Assembly (NCBI GenBank): GCA_947247005.1
Contig: OX365955.1
Location: forward strand, 8,442,001 to 8,506,000
Length of the DNA: 64,000 nucleotides
Origin: Spisula solida
Lineage: Eukaryota > Mollusca > Bivalvia > Venerida > Mactridae
Reading direction: 5' to 3'
Part shown: piece by piece, positions 1 through 12,099 of the stretch
How the letters are laid out: each line of letters starts with the position of its first letter
Position numbering within the stretch: the stretch's first letter is position 1
Program-made: the position numbers and the translations under genes
Notes under the pieces: generated by a model
What the model was told of the DNA's origin: nothing
Seen by the model: the letters and a program-made list of their open reading frames with translations, nothing else
Databases searched by the model: none

Positions 1-470
1 CTTTTCAATTTAAATGAACGTCCATTATTCATGACAACAAATTGATCAGTACGGACTAAGGGTAAGACAAGAGGACTTCAATCTGTTATCTATAGGATCT
101 TAAGTACAATTGTGTAATTAAAACCTTTCATTTGTGAATTATTCAATCAACCAATGGATAAACATTGTTGTAAATAGACTGCATGAACCAACTAGCATGA
201 ACTGAATGCATTGCAGTTAAAGGCTTTACTAAAAGCATTAATTCAGACCTAATATTGTAATATGTATAAAAATTAATGTTTATTACAATACGTTAAGGTC
301 AAATTTATACAAAACTCTAGGTCATACATTTAATGAATACCATTTCATTTGATTTTGGACAAGATATTTTCATGACTTTGGACCTCTGTGATTGGCCTTA
401 AGAGCTGGGGTCTAAGGGAGCTAGGTCATACACAGAGTAACTTGTCTTCATGTAGTACATATTAATTAAA

Positions 471-734
471 ACAAGTCATTATGAATTGCAAGCAATACAG
501 AAGTCCCCAACCGGTTTAAATCCATTGACAATGTTTCTGTTGCCATAGCAACCACAATTTTCGTCAGAATCAAAATATGTTTGGACGTGCATTATTCTTT
601 TATTGCCCCCTATCCACATACTGAGTTTCATAAACCTAGCATGGAAACTGTTCGAGTAATGTCAGGATTCAGATTTTTTGACTGACAGAGGGCAAACCTA
701 TAGTCCCCTCCAGTCAAGAACTGGTAGGGGGCTA
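471..734 (-). mobile_element. Hairpin-headed Helentron/pearl-like element, copy P1
   Basis: Read on the - strand, the element starts at 734 with a two-tier hairpin: outer stem TAG..CCCC/GGGG..CTA and inner stem CCAGT/ACTGG around a short loop. A short CTGTC-type run follows, then a body of low-copy appearance. The far end at about 471-475 reads CTTGT on the - strand, as in the other copies. No coding capacity is visible, so it is a non-autonomous repeat. The left boundary is less certain than the hairpin end. Confidence 0.55.
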
Positions 735-895
735 AATAAATTACTTAGTTATATATTTATTTATAATTAAAGGGTTTTGGGTGTAACAATTTCATTTTCA
801 AGCACACGCCCACAAAGAGGGGCAATAAATGAGCCCTTAATTAAGCTAACTGAGTGCCTAATAGAAATATAAGAAATGCTCATAGAATAAGAATA

Positions 896-1126
896 ACTAG
901 AGCTGTTGCCATTCGGCAGACAAATATACCCCCGCTGGCAAAGGGCCATAATTCTGCCAAAATTCATCGCAGCGCAAATTCCTTTCTTCATGCATGCACA
1001 TCTATATGTTGAGGTTGTTCATCTGTGAAAGTTTGAGCCAAATTCTGCCAAAACTGTAGGAGGAGTTACGTCCACAAGAATGCGTCTTAGTACGGACAGA
1101 CAGACGGACAAGCTGAATCCAGTATA
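896..1126 (-). mobile_element. Pearl-like element P2, head-truncated
   Basis: This copy is nearly the reverse complement of the complete copy at 50877-51155. It shares the stretch about feeling for a 'tttgcgctgcgatgaatttt'-type motif, the (CCGT/CTGT) run at 1090-1115 and the 3' terminus CTAGT (read on - at 896-900). It stops at the bases just inside the head hairpin, so the 5' hairpin is missing. The terminal CTAGT fits the Helitron 3' rule CTRRT. Confidence 0.75.
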
Positions 1127-2384
1127 ATTAGCAATACACTCCTTTTACTAATGGTTTTAGATCAAACATGAATACAAATTACTAGTAAAATATAACATAC
1201 ACATATAATTACTCTAGTATAATGAGTAATTATCAGTACCCAGTGAATAAATACGACCACTCAGCAAATAAATATTAAGTACTGATAAGGTTTTGAACTT
1301 TATTTTGTGAATAAAGACTACCAGCCTATACAACCAGTACATTTAAATTTGATACAAGATTATTTTTGTTAGTTCAACATATTTATTCATTGTAGTTAAG
1401 ATTATTATTAGAACAATACTACATACAACAATGTCATGTGAATGCAAACAGATATACAAAATGGGCATATTCAACCAAAAATGATTTTGAAATGGACTAT
1501 TTAACACTATTTAAGTGTTTGTGGTCAAAAAGAACAATATTGGATCATACCTGAGATAGTTAAATTACTGTTAATTTATCTGTACAATCTTATAGAAACC
1601 TATCTAAATTAAGGAATGTCAATACAAGACAGACCATTCTTTTACAAAAATTGTGTCGGAGGGTCTGAGAAATGAAAAATCAAAGAACTCTGGCCTTATT
1701 ATAAATGGTGGCCAAATTTGGGGGAGAAACATTCTTTGTTGATTGAATAAAATCCTGAAAATCTTACGTTATCATTACCCAAAGATTAAATCATTTATGA
1801 CTGCAAAGTGAAGGCAGAGCTCTCTCTACTTTGGGAGACTGGGGCCAGGGCTTTTGGTAATTTTGCGTTGTTTGAAGGCCTGGAGGAACTGTATATAATA
1901 ACAATGAGATATTTGTATTTAACATGTAAGCCCAATGGCAGCACACTAGTCAGAAATGGTAAAGGTCACAGTGACCTTACTGGCTTAGATGGCAGTCCAA
2001 TCTAACTTTGCTGGTGCAAGAATTTGATCGGGGTCCTCCATCATCATAACTGAAGATGTTATTCACTCGGCTGTTGAGGCTACCGAGACAATCAAGCTTA
2101 TAAATTTATAGAAAGCAATGACACAAGCACTCAGCTGGACTTCCTTTGCGCATGCGCACACAATGGAGATTTCCCAAAGCGCCGCTTACATGTACATGTA
2201 TGGAAACACACAGTCTGTGACAAAGATAGGTGACATTTTCAATTATTCATGAACAATGTTTATGTCTGTACCAATGCACACAATGACTACCTATAATTAT
2301 TTAGGCGCTGGTTCCTATGAATAAGCATTGGACTAACTTAGTCGCCAAATAACTGACTAAATAGTGTGTGTACCCTGTTTGGAT
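1127..2384. other. AT-rich stretch without recognisable genes
   Basis: I see no splice-supported exon, RNA gene or clear repeat here. The longest open frames are under 70 codons with no recognisable domain. Confidence 0.4.
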
Positions 2385-2948
2385 GTATTCTCGCGTTACT
2401 AAGAAAATAAAGTCATTTAATGACAAATAAAATAATTACCTTGTTGTTTTTTTCTTTTCTTCACCTAATTTGGTCATTAAATGATTCATTTATATAGACA
2501 AAATATTGGTCAGAACGACTCAATTTTATTTTCGGCCATTTTTAAAACATGTATCATAACCTTGACATTGGAAATAAGTTGATTGTATTCTCGCGACAAA
2601 AATCTTTTACACACACTACAACTTAGGGTCTTAGAATATCTAATGCAATTTATTAAACATTTAATGCACTACAATTTTGAGCAAGTTTGATTTCAATATT
2701 AATTAAAGAATTCTACTAAAATCGGGTATTTCTGAGCGTTAAGCAAGGTGCTTTAGATTTACCCAATCAAAAGCGCCGTTACATAACGAATGTTCCATAC
2801 GCCATTTTGTTTACATACATGCCGGTAAAATGTCATTCAAAGAGCTGCTGAATCTATATAGGTCACTTATGTTTGCAATATGTGGCGCTGTTCTGAGATC
2901 TTCGTAAAAAATCAAATTACCACGAGGATAGGTTTAACGCGAGAATAC
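2385..2948. repeat. Element bounded by 14-bp inverted repeats
   Basis: GTATTCTCGCGTTA at 2385-2398 is matched exactly by its reverse complement at 2935-2948. A third, partial copy (GTATTCTCGCG) lies at about 2587. The 564-bp interval has no coding frame. This looks like a non-autonomous DNA transposon; the target duplication is not clear, so the superfamily is not assigned. Confidence 0.5.
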
Positions 2949-3170
2949 CAGCAAATGGTATATTATTTAGTATATTTTTCAACACCCTTGTCTACCGTAC
3001 TGTCATGATCTGAACTTGTCAAACCATTTCAACACGTTACAGTACTTGTAGCGTTAAAACTAAAAGTGCCCCAAAACCTGTGGAAATTAAAATTTCATAA
3101 AATTTGCATTTTATGCCAAATTCTGTACATGTTAAATACTATATCTGTCTTAATCTGAACCTGTTTACTA

Positions 3171-3390
3171 ATAGGGGAGAAACTTGAGTAGGCAGCCGGC
3201 TTGCTCAGTCAGTAGAGCATTTGTCGGTAGAGCATTCACCTTGCAAGCGTAGGGTCCTGGACTCAATCCCCGGTCTGGATGCACATTTTCTTATCCTGTG
3301 ACATTTGGTGCGCAACAGGGACCATGACTTTATCTACTACAAGATCATGTCACCTTGTTCTCTAGAACTGTCAGAAAATTGAGGACAGTT
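3171..3390 (+). mobile_element. tRNA-derived SINE, copy 1
   Basis: The head contains a tRNA-like A box (GCTCAGTCAGTAGAGCAT at about 3203-3220) and a B box (GGACTCAATCCC at 3259-3270), with an anticodon-arm-like TTGCAAG between them. A non-tRNA body of about 100 bp follows. It begins with the same AGGGGAGAAACT bases as the copy 260 bp downstream. It is a retroposed pol III element, not a working tRNA, because the acceptor stem does not pair. Confidence 0.6.
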
Positions 3391-3433
3391 TCATCATGAC
3401 GGGGAGTATGTCACAGCATGAGCATGTTTTCTA

Positions 3434-3625
3434 AAAGGGGAGAAACTTCTGTAGGCTGTCGGTAGAGCATTAGCCCTGTAAGCGAAGGTCTCAGGAGAAC
3501 GAGTTGTGGTATGGCTGCACATTTTTCTCACCCTTTGACAATACTCTATGGCTAATTGGTTTTGGCTTAGGCCCTTTGTGACAGGTCTAAATACACAAGG
3601 TGACTTGTCTTGATATGTGACCAGA
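3434..3625 (+). mobile_element. tRNA-derived SINE, copy 2 (degenerate)
   Basis: It starts with the same AGGGGAGAAACTT motif as the copy at 3171. It keeps part of the A-box region (GTCGGTAGAGCATT) but has a damaged B box. The body shares TGGCTGCACATTTTTCTCACC-like sequence with copy 1. The two lie head to tail, either as a tandem SINE or as independent insertions. Confidence 0.5.
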
Positions 3626-3639
3626 TTCATCATTCAGAC

Positions 3640-4575
3640 TTGTTTTTATTTTGACATTTTATAAATTTTTGTCTCATTCCGCCTAAAATGTGGTCAATAA
3701 ATTATTGTAACAGCCCAATACCAACATTACATTAAGAAATTGTAGGTAGAATACAAATATCGCACACAAAGCAAAGTTCTTTCACTGACAGCTCATCATC
3801 CAGCATCGCAGCTAAAAATAGATTTTTTGTTGCCAAAATTTTTGGAAATCATTTTTCCAGATGGGGCTCTGTAATTAAACTTTTAGTGCAAAATTGGGTT
3901 TCATCAATACAATACCTTCCATTGAAGTCAACGGGCAAGGTTTTGTCTGTCGCTACGTATGCTGAAGAGTCCATTTATTCAGCATTTAAACTTGCTCTTC
4001 TTCGCCGCCAGTTGATTTTCAATTGAATCCACGCGCATGCGTTTTACTGTTTTGTGTTATTATTGTACGATTCGTCCCTGGAATATTCGACCCCATATTT
4101 TCGGCCAACATAATCAGTATAAAATCGGTCACATGTCTGATTTTATTTAACAAATGTCAATTAGATTTTATTAAACAAATGTCAATTAATTACTAAATCA
4201 GCATTCTTACGATTCTGATGAACTTTATTTATCAATTAGATTAATTCAGATCAGGGGGTAGGGAAGACTGAAATGGGGTGACCATTGTAAACCTTTACCT
4301 AGCCCCAAGCTCTTGGCCATTTTAATATAAAAATGTTTGTAATTCCGACACTCTTAAAATCAGACGTGAAATTGTGCCAATACATTTAGTTCTATTATTT
4401 AGATCATTAAAAATAGGTCGATAATGTACCAATAATTGCCAGGGGCTCACTTTTGAAAAAAAATCAAAATACTTTTTTTATTCCATTCATTTGTACGTAA
4501 AATTGTTTCAAAGATATAAAAATACAAATATTTGAATGATGTAACAAATCTCACAATTTCTCGCAGCAATATTCT
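3640..4575. other. No gene seen; short duplication
   Basis: The stretch is AT-rich non-coding sequence. The only structure I note is a direct duplication of about 27 bp around TTAACAAATGTCAATTA at 4139-4190. Confidence 0.35.
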
Positions 4576-4719
4576 GAAATCTCGCCAAATATTGTTTGTA
4601 TTCAAGACCTTGTATCTCCTGTTTTAATGAACACAGGCAAACACTATGAAATCTCGCCAAATATCGTTTGTATTCAAAATCTTGTATCTCCTGTTTCAAT
4701 GAACACAGGCAAACACTAA
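4576..4719. repeat. 72-bp direct duplication
   Basis: Two adjacent 72-bp units begin with GAAATCTCGCCAAATAT at 4576 and 4648 and differ at only a few positions. Both end near AACACAGGCAAACACTA. Confidence 0.8.
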
Positions 4720-5890
4720 TAGTTATTTGCAATTAAGATATATTATTATTTTCATTACAATGATACCTCATTTATTGAAGTAAGAATAAAACAATAGACA
4801 CCAAAGAACCAGTCCTACTCTCGTCTTAATGGAAATTCAAAGTTTATCAGAAAATACCCGATTTGCCTCATTTAAATTATAATTTTCTGAATTATATAAG
4901 AGGTAGACAAAAATTAGTTACCTCATACAATAGAAGGAACTTAGCTCTTCAAATGAGACATTGGTAATTAAAAAAGGATTATAACAGAATCTGTTGCATG
5001 CTATTTTGCATTTTCTCACATACAGCTTTCAATTGAGTGTCCAATCTGTGTGTTTAGATCTTTGGTTGTTTGTAGTACTTAAAGTATGACATCTATGCAC
5101 AGTTAGCCTTTGAATAAGATACATATCAGTAACGGGGTTCTTTGTTGATTTCAAATTTAAAAAATGCACTAAGCAGCACAAGCAAATGAAAAGTGGTACA
5201 TGACATGGGTAAAGCAATATCTGCATGATTGAACATGAAACATAATTAATCTATATAAGAACATCATTCGCAAGATTGTAGGCCTAATCAATATGCCAAC
5301 AAAATTAAAAAATCTGACAAAATCGACTGCGGGAGTCAGTTGGTATTCGTCTGAAGAAAGTATAGGCCTACCTTACAATTGTCGAATGTTGAACATGTTA
5401 TGTAGACGGTATAATGCTAACTGCAATACTCGTGCACATTCTTATAAAAGAGACACACGCTTGCATCGAATCCACGGTCTAAAAGACGGAACATCATCAT
5501 AGGGAAGTAACTTAAAGCATACACGTATATTTACGCTGGCTTGTGGAAATAGCTCGTGGAGTCGTGGTGTCCCTGGACACACCCAATCAGTGTTCTTGCA
5601 TGGTGTGTGGGTTCCAAACTAGGGAGGAATATTCCAGTATTGGTCTTGTAAACAAGATTTCAAAGAGACATATTCTTTTTTTAAGAATCCATGCGCTGGA
5701 ATATATCTTTATTCAGCTTTGAAGCATCCTGAACGACATGAACTGACAGGTACTTTTTAGGCCGTTTCGTCTGCAAAGAGTATCGACCAAAGGATATACC
5801 TTTGCAAAGACCTAAATATACATTTAGGTCTTTGACCTCTGGAATACTGCGGATGTCACCAATCCTAAATTAGATATACAAGTATCCTTT
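4720..5890. other. No gene seen
   Basis: Open frames here are short (at most about 70 codons) and show no recognisable domain or convincing splice signals. Confidence 0.35.
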
Positions 5891-5896
5891 TATAGA

Positions 5897-6166
5897 TCAA
5901 CTGTCTGGATTTGCCGACCACCTATCACTCCAAACAAGTTGACGGATATTCACGAGCATTGGATAATTTGCCTTGTCAAAAGCCTTGCTAGAATTAAACA
6001 GAATCAAGTTTGTTTCGACAGAGATAGTCAGACTATAGATAACACGTACGAAATACGAGCATAACAAGCCGTGTAAGTGTGGTGTGTGATGTTTTATGTT
6101 TTCTGTGCTCGGCTGGTTAAGTTGACTGCTGCCTTCCCTGTCCGACTTTCTATTATCTTTTCGCAA
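5897..6166 (-). pseudogene. Non-LTR retrotransposon reverse transcriptase fragment
   Basis: The - strand frame contains a motif close to the RT palm consensus 'llDfSKAFDkvnh..L': residues about 50-66 read LILFNSSKAFDKANYPM, at roughly 5965-6020. In LINE reverse transcriptases the Asp two residues before SKAFD is catalytic; here that position is Asn/Ser, so it is dead. Sequence on both sides is not recognisably RT, so only about 120 bp of a LINE survives. The match rests on one motif, hence moderate confidence. Confidence 0.45.
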
Positions 6167-6677
6167 GAACGCTAGACGGACATGAAGCCATTTTGTAAGA
6201 CATCGAGCGTTTGGTTTTCATCCTTATGTGATACGACATTTGTTGATAAAATATTTTCCATTACTTTATAGAATACTAGTAAGTGTAATGTGTCGATAAT
6301 TTCATTTAATTTGCAGGTAGGGAGAGGGTGATTAGAGTATTTTCCCGTCAGTTGGGACTCAACACTTGTCTTAAAGGATCTCTGAATTTAAACAGTTATA
6401 ATGGTCATATTTTGTATAACTGCCCTTTTCTTGTATACAATCTGCTTATTTTAGACCCGATGATCGTTTGGTTTTGTGTACCATGCAGATGAATCATCGT
6501 TCTAGATATTTGTTCAAGTCTACGTTCCACATGAAAATCAAAGACCACTATCAAGGTAGCATTATTTCCCTTTATATGAGATATTAGGCAAAAATACGCA
6601 TAAAGATAATAGTCAAGTCATATATAATAATCCATTTTAAAAATGCGATTTTATTATAATTCCCTGATACACTGTGC

Positions 6678-6938
6678 TTATACTTGACAAGAGCCAAACC
6701 AAAATCTTGACGTACCTAATAGTTTTTGCGACATCTTGTATTTTAAGAGTCGTGGAAACAAATTAAGGTCATAAGGGAAAATGCTTGACAAATAAGGATG
6801 GTCGGTAAGCTCAAGATCCTTTTCGCTTCTCAGAAAGTCGCGATAATGGCTACTGCACGTGGAGGTCCATTGCTCAGCAACAGCATGCCATCCTACAAAC
6901 CTGTGATTAGGCAGCGATTGTCGGGGTAATTCTTCCAT
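6678..6938 (-). pseudogene. Mariner-type transposase C-terminal fossil
   Basis: Residues about 29-64 of this - strand frame resemble the end of the mariner catalytic domain. 'SSHYRDFL' stands where mariners have the stretch after HDNA..H. 'HPYLSSIFPYDLNLFPRL' aligns with the family signature HPPYSPDLaPcDfwLFpkLk, and the Asp of FPYD is the third catalytic Asp. The preceding Asp-containing block and the N-terminal DNA-binding half are not recognisable. It is a decayed transposon fragment, not a host gene. Confidence 0.55.
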
Positions 6939-7179
6939 TTCTGAAGGAATTTACCTTTGTTAAACTTCGCATTTACCAATTGTTCATTTTGTGCCTCAAT
7001 TTGAATGGCAGGAACTTTATATAGAAAAAGATTTACAATTCTACTTGCGCAAATGGTGCATTTTGCAATACAAACTCTTGTTCTGTCTTTGCTGGCCCAT
7101 ATTTGTGTATAGATCTGTTGTATGGATGACAAAATGAACAAACGTCTCGTTGACGGCCAGTATATTAGCAAACGTTCGA

Positions 7180-10100
7180 CTTTTTTATTTAGAAAATGGT
7201 TTCAACTACTTTTTGGACAGCTTGCAATGGCATGCGTGCTGCCGTCTCAAAGCAGATATGGGTATCCAAACTGCACTTATCATTCTTATTTTTGTAAAAT
7301 GTGTGATAATTGTATGAATAGCTCCTTATGATATGCCAACACATTGAGCTACATTCCAAAAAATATTTGAATTTTAATTTTTGCAACTTTTTTCTAGTAT
7401 GTTGCTGTATTTAATTGACGTGCATGAGGTTCATTTCCAAATAAAATTACATTCTTATACTATTAAGTAGTTGATGAATAAGGCATTACATTACACCTTT
7501 TCACCATACAAATTATTTAAATATGGCATTTGCAACGATTCTTAAATTGGATCGAATTTTGTCAGAGAAAAGTGACCTTTGCCAAATCATTTAAGCATTA
7601 GTATACACGAGTAGACAGTGTTAATCGACCTATTGTTACAGCTACACTAGGTGGATTCTAAAATGTGAGGTTTCTATTTAAAGCTGATACAATAATCTTT
7701 GATATACAGTTCACTATTGTTAAAAAAACATTGATGCAAGAAAGATATAGCATCACTTGCATTCCATTTAGAACAACTCTCGTACCCTGTGGATGCGCAG
7801 TGTGATGCAGATTTTGAATATGCATGTGCCTTATAAGGTCGTAACTAGCACTTTCAACTTTATTCTTCTAACGATTTGTAAAGGCGTGTTCTAACAGCAA
7901 CACTATTGTCATCAACATTAACAACATTACCTACATCATTAGCAGCAGCGTCACGACAACAACCATCGTCAGCAACAGTAACGTCATGTTCGTCATTAAC
8001 CTTTGCACCCATGATAACTTTTCTGATATCAGATTATTGTTCACACTGCATTGATAATGATGCATTGTTAATTACTAGTACAACACGGAAGTTAAAGTCG
8101 AAACAACGCTATTTCTTTTTCATACGTGCTATCTCTGTATAGCGATTGTAATTACAATGTAACATTATATAAACAATAATATCATCATACTAATAATCTG
8201 ATGTAAGCTGTTTCAATAGCATTTTATTGTGCGTCTTTCGTATGGACTGTTTACACATCTTTATTAAATAGGTAAATGCTATATAAAAGGAGATGTCTTC
8301 TTCAGGTAAGAATAGCATATTTACTTATTGTCCATTTAGGATAAGTAGAGTGACTCCGTTGTCGAGTCAACTATTACGATGTAAAATCAATAATAATGGC
8401 TAATCCAGAAATCTATCATTCCAATGCTCAACTAAAATGCTGGATTTTATATTCGCTTTTTACCTGTTCATGCAATGGTTGTAATCTTTTGTGTACACAT
8501 GAAATAAAACGTCACCCTCACATTATCCTAACTCCATAATATATTTTTCAATCGACTAATAATTGCTGTTGTTAACGAAATGGTTAATTTGTTGTCGTTA
8601 ATGCTATATATAATCGCCCTATCTGATTTGTACATGGTTTAAAATGAAAGTTATCAGATGACCCGACTATGAACAATCTGCCACAAGCAGCTAGCTCATT
8701 GATACATAATTATACTAATTAAATGTGGTTGTTTAGAGCGGATGACTGTTTAATACATACGTGTATATTTATTTAGTTTACTATAACATTGGATGATTTG
8801 GGAATTAATGTACGGAAGACTGACAAGTCTGCTGATGAAATCTTTATTAAATAATTCGTAGCATAGACAGTTGACGATTTGGGGCGATGGGGTACATAAT
8901 GCTGGGAAAACGGGAAAGAAATAATCGGATGTCTTGTAGCTTCTTGCCTTGGTACGCGTACGGTGGTGTTACCTAAAAGACTTAGTTAAACCATTTCAAA
9001 CCGACAATCTGCTCAATACCACACACACTTTCATAGATATATCTATATGTCTTGTGACCTGTAACTTGGAGTTGGCGTGATACCGGTATATGCTGAGTAA
9101 ACAAAGACTGTCCTTTTTCCTAATAACTTCATAATTACAATATACATTTTCACACATATACAATACTACGAAACATGCCATACAAAAACCCTACCCTGAC
9201 GAAATATCCCTTAAAAATGGTGTTACTTGAATAGCGTTAGATACCACTATTAACCAGCAACAATTTCCAAAGGTATAGCGAAGCTACCTTTAAAGAGATT
9301 CTCACGCTCAAAAGAAGTAAATTACTTTCTTTAAGAAGCAAAATCCCTACCCCACATGATAATATATATACGTACGATGCAACATATGTATGACAATATA
9401 TACACCGGGTACCGTTAAAGGATCAATGCATCTACTTGGAAAGAACAGGGACAGCGTTCCTGGATTCCTTGTATCCAACACAACGTCTGCCTCTTCCATC
9501 GAAGTCGGACAGCATCGGCGGCCAACTAGGCAAGGAAAAAAAACAAGATGATCACGCACTTACGACTGTCTCAGTCGTACGCAAAAATATATCATAATTA
9601 TATACTTTTCGGACTATTCGAATAAGTGAGAATGGATTTTTTCAGTTTCACTGTCAAGTCTTAACACACAAAAAGCGTAATTCCAATCCAATCATTTTGG
9701 TATGTCAGAATAAGTCCGTATTATCTTCTAGTAGCTACATACAAACACACTCTACCTATAGATGCTGGTCCTTTCCAAACCACTCACATATAATATGAGC
9801 GTAGTGGGAACGACACCTATGGGTAGGGGTTGATACAGAACATGTTCTTCGAGCGATCTATCAGATCATTGATTATAAGTAAGAGACAAAGACACATATT
9901 CAAAAATTAGGAAGACATTTTCTAACTACAGTTTTCTCCAGTCATATTTTCAGTTGCAATTAGCAAGTTTATTTTAGAAAAAAATTACATACATACAATG
10001 CGTATCGATGACTGAAGGTATAATTTGTAAGTAATACCGATAGTTTATTCGAATATTCGTTCGAAAGGTTATCCGAATATTAAAAAGGCCGAACGTTCTT

Positions 10101-10237
10101 GGTGCGTCGAACGTTTTAAGGGATATCAGCGCATGGATATGAGTCATCGTTCATTAACACTATGATATTTCTTCCGTAGTTTCATACCACTTGGATGAAG
10201 TAATTTTGAAATGCAGTTAAAAAAGAAGAATGTTTTT
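7180..10237. other. No gene supported; scattered repeat fragments
   Basis: No exon with matching splice sites and frame was found. 7801-7876 resembles one half of the inverted-repeat element at 43363-43630. 7890-7990 is low-complexity, rich in AAC/CATCA-like triplets. 9757-9832 forms an imperfect hairpin. The rest is AT-rich with short uninformative frames. Confidence 0.35.
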
Positions 10238-10920
10238 CAGAACGTATTATGCGGTACAAAGATGATGTTATTTCGAACGTATCATGCAGTAAAAAAGAAC
10301 GATGTTTTTCAGAACGTATCATGCAGTACAAACATGATGTTATTTTGAACGGTTCATGCAGTAAAAAAGAACCGATGTTTAGTTTATACTAATTTATTTA
10401 AGGTCGATTGTGAAACAAGTTTTTCCAACTTATATTAATCACTCTCGACACCCTATTCCTGATGTTATCCATCGCCACGAGGGTATGAGAGAAGAGAAGC
10501 CAGATTCCCTTTTATGCTGAGCGTCTAGCAAGGGAATTTCTGGTACCATTTTTATTTCGTCTTTGGTATGACGCGGTCAGGGATCGAACCGGATACCTCC
10601 CGCACTCGAAGCGAACGCTCAACCACTAGGCTATCGAGGAGGCGGTTATTTCGAACGTATCATGCAGTAAAAAAAGAACCGATGTTATTTCGAACGTATC
10701 ATGCAGTACAAACATGATGTTATTTCGAACGTATCATGCAGTACAAACATGATGTTATTTCGAACGTATCATGCAGTACAAACATGATGTTATTTCGAAC
10801 GTATCATGCAGTACAAACATGATGTTATTTCGAACGTATCATGCAGTACAAACATGATGTTATTTCGAACATATCATACAGTTAAAAAGAACCGATATTA
10901 TTTCGAATGTATTATGCAGT
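10238..10920. repeat. 35-bp minisatellite, split by a SINE
   Basis: The unit is about 35 bp around GAACGTATCATGCAGTACAA plus ACATGATGTTATTTC. Some units are shorter or carry AAAAAGAACCGATG instead. Units run 10238-10380 and resume at about 10646-10920. The interruption is a - strand SINE, so the array predates that insertion. Confidence 0.85.
10381..10645 (-). mobile_element. tRNA-derived SINE inserted in the 35-bp array
   Basis: On the - strand it begins CCTCCTCGATAGCC. It has an A box (TAGCCTAGTGGTTGAGC, 10617-10633) and a B box (GGTTCGATCC, 10581-10590). A body reading ACCAAAGACG, then CCCTTGCTAGACGCTCAGC, then CCTCGTGGCGATGGATAAC follows. I remember this head and body as a common bivalve SINE type. 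Its 3' end lies near 10381-10440. A fragment of the same tail recurs at 25868-25893. Confidence 0.75.
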
Positions 10921-10998
10921 AAAAAAACCCTTATCATCGTGACCAATGATGTATTATGATAATACACATTACATAGAGATTACCTCCCTGGTGGAAAC

Positions 10999-11100
10999 GC
11001 TACTACTACTGCTGCTGCTACTACTACTGCTGCTACTACTACTGCTGCTACTACTACTGCTGCTACTACTACTGCTGCTACTACTACTGCTGCTACTATC
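10999..11100. repeat. CTACTACTACTGCTG microsatellite
   Basis: This is a run of ACT and GCT triplets, mostly in a 15-bp higher-order pattern. It is open in several frames, one of which is simply poly-leucine. The frame encoding Thr/Ala runs without a stop into the 42-bp repeat that follows. Confidence 0.85.
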
Positions 11101-11159
11101 GATGCTGCTGTTACTGTTATTGTTTTTGTCGTGGCTGATACATTAGTATCGTTATTGCT

Positions 11160-12085
11160 CCTCGTACAGCCCTCCCCAACCCCATCGACCTCATCCGCAC
11201 ATACATCACCACCCCAACCCACCAACATCACCACAGCCTCACATACATCACCACCCCAACCCATCAACACCACCTCATCCGCACATACATCACCTCCCCA
11301 ACCCACCAACGTCACCACAGCCGCACATACATCACCACCCCAACCCATCAACATCACCACAACCGCACATACATCACCACCACAACCCACCAACATCACC
11401 ACAGCCTCACATACATCACCTCCCCAACCCATCAACATCACATCATCCTCACATACATCACCACCCCAACCCATCAACATCACCACAGCCGCACATACAT
11501 CACCACCCCAACCCACCAACATCACCACAACCGCACATACATCACCACCCCAACCCACCAACATCACCACAGCCGCACATACATCACCTCCCCAACCCAC
11601 CAACATCACCACAGCCGCACATACATCACCTCCCCAACCCACCAACATCACCACAGCCTCACATACATCACCACCCCAACCCATCAACATCACCACAGCC
11701 TCACATACATCACCACCACAACCCATCAACATGACATCATCCCTACATACATCACCTCCCCATCCCATCAACATCACCACAGCCGCACATACATCACCAC
11801 CCCAACCCACCAACATCACAACAGCCGCACATACATCACCACCACAAACCACCAACATCACCTCATCCTCACATACATCACCTCCCCAACCCACCAACAT
11901 CACCGCAACCGCACATACACCACCACCCTAACCCACCAACATCACCACATCCGCACATACATCACCACCCCAACCCACCAACATCACCACAACCGCACAT
12001 ACATCACCACCCCAACCCACCAACATCACCACAACCGCACATACATCACCACCCCAACCCACCAACATCACCACAGCCGCCACAA
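11160..12085 (+). repeat. 42-bp minisatellite with mucin-like open frame
   Basis: About 22 units of 42 bp encode a 14-residue repeat of the type HTSPPQPTNITTAA in the + frame: Pro/Thr/Ser-rich with one NIT or NTT N-glycosylation sequon per unit. The frame is open from 10963 to 11931, where a single C-to-T change turns a CAA of the unit into TAA; four more units follow in frame. A transmembrane exon lies about 0.9 kb downstream (13021). However, the only nearby donor, GTAGGA at 12094, is phase 0, whereas that exon needs phase 1. It could be a mucin exon of gene 1 or an intronic minisatellite; coding status is unproven. Confidence 0.8.
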
Positions 12086-12099
12086 TAACATTAGTAGGA

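Noticed and set aside
3200..3275. Functional tRNA gene
   Set aside because: A and B boxes are present but acceptor and anticodon stems do not pair; it is a SINE head. The same applies to 10567-10645 and 34725-34795.
8279..8306. TATA-like box followed by ATGTCTTCTTCAG/GTAAGA as a first exon
   Set aside because: The ATG lies only 12 bp after the TATA motif, upstream of where transcription would start, and no downstream exon was found to join.
10946..11146. Poly-leucine open frame
   Set aside because: It is one frame of the CTACTACTGCTG microsatellite; no gene evidence.
10980..11903. 307-codon - strand frame
   Set aside because: It is the antisense of the 42-bp minisatellite; the unit lacks stops in that frame, so length means nothing.
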